Shown piece after piece: positions 59,586 through 64,000 of a DNA stretch of 64,000 bases; the first letter of the stretch is position 1; every line of letters begins with the position of its first letter. Source of the DNA: UBA5239 sp031548025 (GTDB lineage Bacteria > Verrucomicrobiota > Lentisphaeria > Victivallales > Victivallaceae); contig JAVBRM010000011.1 in NCBI GenBank assembly GCA_031548025.1, positions 111,021-175,020 on the forward strand. Direction: 5' to 3'. Both the position numbers and the translations under genes were made by a program. The notes under the pieces are model-generated. The model did no database searches. It worked only from the letters and a program-made list of their open reading frames with translations, and was not told where the DNA came from.

Positions 59586-60848
59586 ATGCAGGCCAAATAC
59601 GACAAAATCGCGGAAGCGATTCTGAAAAGCATCAACAGCGGAGAATACAACGAACGGTTACCCGCGGAGCAGAAGTTGGCGCAAATTCACAAAACTTCGA
59701 CCATGACGGTTCGCAAAGCGCTGGATACCCTGACCCGGCAAGGCCATATCGTCAAAGTCCCCCATGTCGGCAATTTCCCGCGCATAAAGGCCGATCTGCG
59801 GATCAGCGTCGGCTGGCGCAAATTCGCTTTCGGCGACTACAACGACGTGATTCAGAGGGCGATAAAAAATCACTTCCCCGAATATGAAATCACCTTCATG
59901 CCGGCTTCAAAAATCAACGATGAATCTCCTCCGGATTTGCAACTGGTTCCTTCAACCACGCCGATTTGCTACAGCCTCCAGGCGATGCCGTATCCGCGCG
60001 AAGTTATCCGGCGTTACCTTACCGACGAATATTTGCAGGTGGCTTTTCAGGTTCACCGGATCAATCATTTTTACTATGCCCTGCCGGTCCTTTTCTCTCC
60101 GGTGATTCTGCAGTGGGACCGGCCATTGCTTGCAAATTATGATATCGCTCAATTAAACGGATTATGCTGGTGCGATCTGCCGAAGCTGGGAAAATATGCC
60201 CTTGAGCATGGTTGCAGTTTATGGAATTTGCGGACTTTGGCCCCGCTGATGCGCAGTCTGGTTTTTTCATGCGGAACCACTCGCGGAGAAGCCGGACGGA
60301 TCGATATCAAGCTTTTGAAACACTATCTGGATATCATCAAACCGGTATTGACCGGCAAAGCGATTGCCGTGAAGGGCGATGACAATTGCCTGATGGGTTT
60401 CTCCTGCCGACAGAATTTTATGAGAGAGAGCGAACCGGAGCGCTGGCTGATCACTCCGGTTCCAGCCATGGAGCCGGGAATCATGCCATGGACCATGGCC
60501 GCCGGAGAATATATCACGGTCTCCCCGCAGAGCCGTTACCCGGAGGAGGCCATACGGATTGCAGAATATCTGTTGTCGCCGGAAATACAGAAACTGATCG
60601 GCAAATACCGGCTTGGCATTCCGGTCTTGAAATCGGCGGCACTCGATTCACTGAATTTCCGTAACGGAGCTGACAGTATTTTCTATGGCGACCTCGACCA
60701 TATGCTGGTCAACAATGCCTCGGAACAGGAGTTTCTGGCCCGGCTGGATACGCTTACCGGCGGACTGGTCACCGGAACCATGGATTATAAAAAATTTATT
60801 GCCAATCTGGAATATGAAATATCAATAGCCGGTAAGGAACAATCATGA
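59586..60848 (+). CDS. GntR-type regulator fused to an extracellular solute-binding-protein domain
   Basis: 420 residues, no signal peptide, hence cytoplasmic. N-terminal GntR winged HTH (~1-70; LPAEQKLAQIHKTSTMTVRK, ALDTLTRQGHIV) followed by a region of ~330 residues with family-1 solute-binding-protein features (WLITPVPAMEPGIMPWTMAA, ISPQSRYPEEAIRIAEYLLS-like sequence, MDYKKFIANLEYE). Most GntR effector domains are UTRA, FCD or LacI-like, so this pairing is unusual. The ATG at 59586 has AGGGA upstream. The stop overlaps the esterase start (ATGA), so the esterase is co-transcribed and probably the regulated function. Confidence 0.8.
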   Translation: MQAKYDKIAEAILKSINSGEYNERLPAEQKLAQIHKTSTMTVRKALDTLTRQGHIVKVPHVGNFPRIKADLRISVGWRKFAFGDYNDVIQRAIKNHFPEYEITFMPASKINDESPPDLQLVPSTTPICYSLQAMPYPREVIRRYLTDEYLQVAFQVHRINHFYYALPVLFSPVILQWDRPLLANYDIAQLNGLCWCDLPKLGKYALEHGCSLWNLRTLAPLMRSLVFSCGTTRGEAGRIDIKLLKHYLDIIKPVLTGKAIAVKGDDNCLMGFSCRQNFMRESEPERWLITPVPAMEPGIMPWTMAAGEYITVSPQSRYPEEAIRIAEYLLSPEIQKLIGKYRLGIPVLKSAALDSLNFRNGADSIFYGDLDHMLVNNASEQEFLARLDTLTGGLVTGTMDYKKFIANLEYEISIAGKEQS

Positions 60849-62815
60849 AAAGCTTTTATACCACCGCTGTACAGGATTATTATCTCGACAAATTTCGCCG
60901 CAATGCCACGGCGCGGCGCAATCGCCTGGCTTCACTGAAATCGAAAGAAGACGCCCTGGCATACCAGGCCGAAGTACGGAAAAAAATCAGTTCGGCTTTT
61001 AATCTGCCGCAGGAAAAAAGCCCGTTGCACTGCACGGTTGTCGGCAGCATCGAAACCGAAAACTACCGGATCGACAAGTTGATTTACGAGAGCCGCCCCG
61101 GCATCAAAATTTCCGCCAATCTGTATGTGCCGCACGGAGTCGCGCAAGCGCCGGGAGTCCTCTTTCTGGCCGGGCATTCGCCGCTCGGCAAAGCTTGCGA
61201 CGTCTACCAGCGCGGCATGGTCAATCTGGCTCTAAACGGTTATGTGGTGTTGGCTCCGGACCCATCCGGCCAGAGTGAGCGCAAATTATATTACGATACC
61301 CTGGCCGCCGCCGATTTCGGCGATCACTCGACTTGGGACCACAATATGGCGGCCCGCCAGTTGGAACTGGTCGGTGAATCATACAGCTCATGGTGTTTGT
61401 GGGATGCGGTACGCTCTCTCGATTGCCTGCTGGAGTGTCCGCAAGTCGATCCGACCCGGATCAGTGTCACCGGCAACTCCGGCGGCGGCAATATGGGCGC
61501 GTTTCTAACCGCCGTCGACGCCAGGCTCCATACCGCCGCGCCGAGCTGCTACCTGACCACCTGGGAACATAACATCGAAAACGAGCTCCCCTGTTGCGCC
61601 GAACAGGAACCGCCGCTGCTGCCGGGACTGGGCTGCGAGATGGGCGACTTGTTGATTGCGTACGCGCCGCGTCCGACTCTGGTCTTGGGACAGGAAGATG
61701 ATTTTTTCGATGCCCGGGGAACCGCCGAAACCTTTGAAGAAGTCAAGCGTTTTTATCGACTGCTGGACGCTGAAAATAATATTGAGCTCTTTATCGGGCC
61801 GCATGCTCACGGTTATCATGTGGAGAGCCGCCACGCGATGTACGATTTCTTCAACCGTCACAACAACCTCGCCAAGCCGATTCCGGAAAGCGAGCCGATG
61901 CCGTTGTTGTCGGCGGCGGAATTGAGTTGCACTCCCACCGGGCAAACCGGAGATTTGCCGGGGGCCCGGCATATCGTCGAACTGGCGCAGGACAAGGAAA
62001 TGACATTGAGCAAAATCCGGGCGGAACGGCCGCTGGCGGAACGGCTTCAAATTTTATCGGAACGGCTGGGCCTCGATCGGGTCGAAGTGCCGTTTTGCCG
62101 GAACTTGCGTACCCGCCGGGAAATTAACCGCCCTTTTTCCCGGTTCGGCCTGGAAACCGAAGGCGACGGGCGGCTCATGGCCGTGCTGAAAATACCGGCG
62201 TTCGATTCCTGCCGGTTTCATCTGCCGGTGAACTTGGAACGGGTGGTTCTGCACGTAGCCCACGCCGATTCGCTGGACGAAATCCCGGATGAAATACTCT
62301 GCGACAAGCATCAGCGCACCTGTTTACTCGACGTCCGCGGCGTCGGGGAGCTGACTCCGGGAACCTGCGACCATGAATACATCAACAACCCGGAAATCCA
62401 TCCGTGGCTGCCGCCGCAGTTCAATCGGTTGGACCAGTATGGGCGCAACCGTTTCGCCTGGTACAACTACGATTACCACTACAGCGCCTGCGGCTGGATG
62501 CTGGGCGACTCCTATATGGCCGGGCGAATCCGCGACGTCCTGGGAACCCTGAAACTCCTACAAAGTCTCGGAACCCGACAAATCGATATCGAAGCCAGGG
62601 GCCAGGGAACAATCCCGGCGGTGCTGGCCGCGATATTTTTCCAAGGCGCCATCGGCAAGGTAACCCTCCACGGCGCCCTGAAATCGTATTCGTCCTTGCT
62701 CGAAAGAAAGGAAACTATCTGGCCGATCTCCTCCATGATCCCGGGAATTCTCGAACTGATCGACCTGCCGGAAATCTATCAGACCTTGCAAGCGGATATC
62801 ACAAATACATTATAA
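60845..62815 (+). CDS. Tandem alpha/beta hydrolase (acetyl xylan esterase-like)
   Basis: 656 residues, no signal peptide. The first half (~1-350) is an esterase-like alpha/beta hydrolase: oxyanion region FLAGHSPLG, nucleophile elbow TGNSGGGNMG (S212), acid region LVLGQEDDFFD, and His in GPHAHGYHVESR. The second half (~400-656) also looks like an alpha/beta hydrolase, but its elbow reads EARGQGTIPA, with Gln for the nucleophile Ser, so it is probably a non-catalytic repeat. Resembles secreted acetyl-xylan esterase families, but cytoplasmic, suggesting deacetylation of imported oligosaccharide. Overlaps the GntR-SBP gene by 4 bp. Confidence 0.8.
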   Translation: MKSFYTTAVQDYYLDKFRRNATARRNRLASLKSKEDALAYQAEVRKKISSAFNLPQEKSPLHCTVVGSIETENYRIDKLIYESRPGIKISANLYVPHGVAQAPGVLFLAGHSPLGKACDVYQRGMVNLALNGYVVLAPDPSGQSERKLYYDTLAAADFGDHSTWDHNMAARQLELVGESYSSWCLWDAVRSLDCLLECPQVDPTRISVTGNSGGGNMGAFLTAVDARLHTAAPSCYLTTWEHNIENELPCCAEQEPPLLPGLGCEMGDLLIAYAPRPTLVLGQEDDFFDARGTAETFEEVKRFYRLLDAENNIELFIGPHAHGYHVESRHAMYDFFNRHNNLAKPIPESEPMPLLSAAELSCTPTGQTGDLPGARHIVELAQDKEMTLSKIRAERPLAERLQILSERLGLDRVEVPFCRNLRTRREINRPFSRFGLETEGDGRLMAVLKIPAFDSCRFHLPVNLERVVLHVAHADSLDEIPDEILCDKHQRTCLLDVRGVGELTPGTCDHEYINNPEIHPWLPPQFNRLDQYGRNRFAWYNYDYHYSACGWMLGDSYMAGRIRDVLGTLKLLQSLGTRQIDIEARGQGTIPAVLAAIFFQGAIGKVTLHGALKSYSSLLERKETIWPISSMIPGILELIDLPEIYQTLQADITNTL

Positions 62816-62927
62816 GCTCCTATTCCTAAGCCATCCGACTTGTCCGGCCAGCCTGCCTCCTGCAACTAAAATTAAACTAAAATTAATTTATTTTAACTTA
62901 AAATGAATGGCCTCATTAAAACCGGTA

Positions 62928-62956
62928 TTGATTTTTATGCAGTAATCATATATAAT
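62928..62956 (+). promoter_or_regulatory. Sigma70-type promoter of the pseudopilin gene at 63003
   Basis: TTGATT (62928-62933), 17-bp spacer, TATAAT (62951-62956), in a 187-bp AT-rich intergenic region; the leader is about 40 nt. Confidence 0.6.
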
Positions 62957-63002
62957 TAATCACATCAGTGAAATTAACTAAATTTAAATAAAGGCCGGTA
63001 TC

Positions 63003-63722
63003 ATGAAGAAAAAAATCAGGTCATCCAAATTCACACTCATTGAACTGCTGGTAGTGATTGCGATCATCGCCATCCTGGCGGCAATGTTGCTGCCCGCGTT
63101 GAACAAAGCCCGCGGCACCGCCAGAAGCGCCGCTTGCCTGAGCAATCTCAAGCAGATCGGCGGGGGCATCAATTTCTACACTTCCGATTATGGCGATATG
63201 CTGCCGTATGCTTACGATGGACTCATCCCGAATAATGTCCGGTATATGATGAAAAACGCTACTTCGCCGTTGCCGGGTTATCTGGGGTATGGGCAATGGA
63301 ATGACACCGAATTCCGCAAGCCAACTGCCAAAACGGCGTTCAATTGTCCATCTGCGCCATTGACAAACGGTACAGCATACCGGGATGAGGGAGACTATAC
63401 GGCCAACACCGCGCTTTTCGCCTATCGCGGCAGCGCGGCTTACCATAACTGCACTGTGAACGGCGAGCTCTATGAGTATACTTACCGGAGTGCGGGGAGC
63501 ATCCGGAATCCCAGCCGGTATATCGGTATTACCGAAGCCTCGGAGAACAAATATTCCACTTACTTCGACCATGCCGGAAATTATAAGGACAGCCTCAATT
63601 CCTACCGGATCGGATTCATCCATGACAAATTTGCCAATATGTTGTTCCTGGATGGGCATACCGACCGGCAAATCCTTGCCGCCACTCAGAAATTCCAGAT
63701 CATGCCGGCTCTGGCCCCATAA
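63003..63722 (+). CDS. Type II pseudopilin-like protein
   Basis: Prepilin-type protein of 239 residues: leader MKKKIRSSK, then FTLIELLVVIAIIAILAAML, hydrophobic helix to LLPALNKARG. The -1 residue is K. It has a perfect H-x9-DG element (HDKFANMLFLDG), but the C-terminus ends FQIMPALAP and lacks the FWxN seen in the three cassette pilins. No TPR or DUF4838 gene is visible here; a LacI-type gene follows after 10 bp and the locus continues beyond the window. Confidence 0.87.
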   Translation: MKKKIRSSKFTLIELLVVIAIIAILAAMLLPALNKARGTARSAACLSNLKQIGGGINFYTSDYGDMLPYAYDGLIPNNVRYMMKNATSPLPGYLGYGQWNDTEFRKPTAKTAFNCPSAPLTNGTAYRDEGDYTANTALFAYRGSAAYHNCTVNGELYEYTYRSAGSIRNPSRYIGITEASENKYSTYFDHAGNYKDSLNSYRIGFIHDKFANMLFLDGHTDRQILAATQKFQIMPALAP

Positions 63723-63732
63723 GGAGCCCACC

Positions 63733-64000
63733 ATGAAAAAAGTATCTATTACCGACCTGGCCACTTCGCTGAAACTCTCTCCGGCCGCCGTCTCCATGGC
63801 TCTGAACGGACGCAGCAGCGTCAGCGAGAGCACCCGGGTCATAGTACGGGACGCCGCCGAAAAAATGGGTTACCGTCGTCCCGACCTGGAACATCGTCGT
63901 GGGCCGCGCCCGGGGAGTTCTATGCCGCGCAAGCAACGGACTTTCAGAAATCTGGTTTTTGCCATGAATAACGAAGTCAATATGTCCATGCCGGTGTACA
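63733..64000 (+). CDS. LacI family transcriptional regulator, 3' partial
   Basis: First 89 residues of a LacI-type repressor, cut by the window end. The N-terminal HTH reads VSITDLATSLKLSPAAVSMA, followed by LNGRSSVSESTR and the hinge-helix region (AAEKMGYRRPD). A basic linker (RRGPRPGSSMPRKQR) leads into the start of the effector domain (LVFAMNNEV). AAGGAG precedes the ATG. Co-directional with the pilin gene. Confidence 0.88.
   Translation, partial: MKKVSITDLATSLKLSPAAVSMALNGRSSVSESTRVIVRDAAEKMGYRRPDLEHRRGPRPGSSMPRKQRTFRNLVFAMNNEVNMSMPVY

Overview
The window reads as a chromosome segment of a Gram-negative, polysaccharide-degrading bacterium of the Lentisphaerota (Victivallis-like). This is an inference from gene content: many secreted DUF4838 glycosidase-like proteins, type II pseudopilins beginning K-F-T-L-I/V-E and ending in an H-x9-D motif, AraC/GntR/LacI regulators beside each sugar locus, an ExbB/ExbD envelope module and a dTDP-rhamnose operon. 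No rRNA, tRNA or CRISPR was seen, and no gene-free stretch exceeds 300 bp.

Layout. 1-4.1 kb: a MurB-Ddl fusion (5' end outside the window), MarC, an AraC regulator and a ZIP metal transporter. 4.2-22.2 kb is an accessory carbohydrate region. Cassette A is pseudopilin, TPR protein, DUF4838 protein, then an amidohydrolase. An AraC regulator diverges from cassette B (DUF4838, TPR, pseudopilin, then a PIG-L deacetylase). A lone DUF4838 protein, an AT-rich AbiE-like toxin-antitoxin pair, and an AraC/DUF6259-like glycosidase pair follow. 22.2-28.6 kb: a hybrid histidine kinase, a GT87-type membrane glycosyltransferase and a lipoprotein amidohydrolase. 28.6-50.1 kb is mostly housekeeping on the minus strand: dapB, a four-helix-bundle gene inside perfect inverted repeats, an anchored peptide-binding protein, TonB-like/ExbD/ExbB with a large TPR protein, recA, gyrB, an AlbA_2 protein, an AhpD-like protein, rfbCDBA, a Ser/Thr kinase with WNK-like lysine placement, and tig-clpP-clpX. 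50.2-64 kb: a YugP-type peptidase, cassette C (TPR, pseudopilin, DUF4838) with a divergent GntR/LacI-type regulator, a lipase-xseA-M50-NIF3 operon, a GntR regulator fused to a solute-binding-protein domain with its esterase, and another pseudopilin followed by a LacI regulator cut by the window end.

The most striking system is a three-gene module (pseudopilin + signal-peptide TPR protein + DUF4838/CBM9-like protein) present three times in three different gene orders: pilin-TPR-GH, GH-TPR-pilin and TPR-pilin-GH. Cassettes B and C each have a divergent regulator. The cassette pilins share a C-terminal FWxN ending that the fourth pilin lacks, and the TPR partners share an E-x-W-P signature. This suggests the three products work together, plausibly as a substrate-specific surface or secretion apparatus for glycan use. 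The other main observations are a 159-bp near-palindromic MITE-like element, an AraC operator with 21-bp periodicity on a near-consensus promoter, and a nested palindrome over the AbiE-like promoter.
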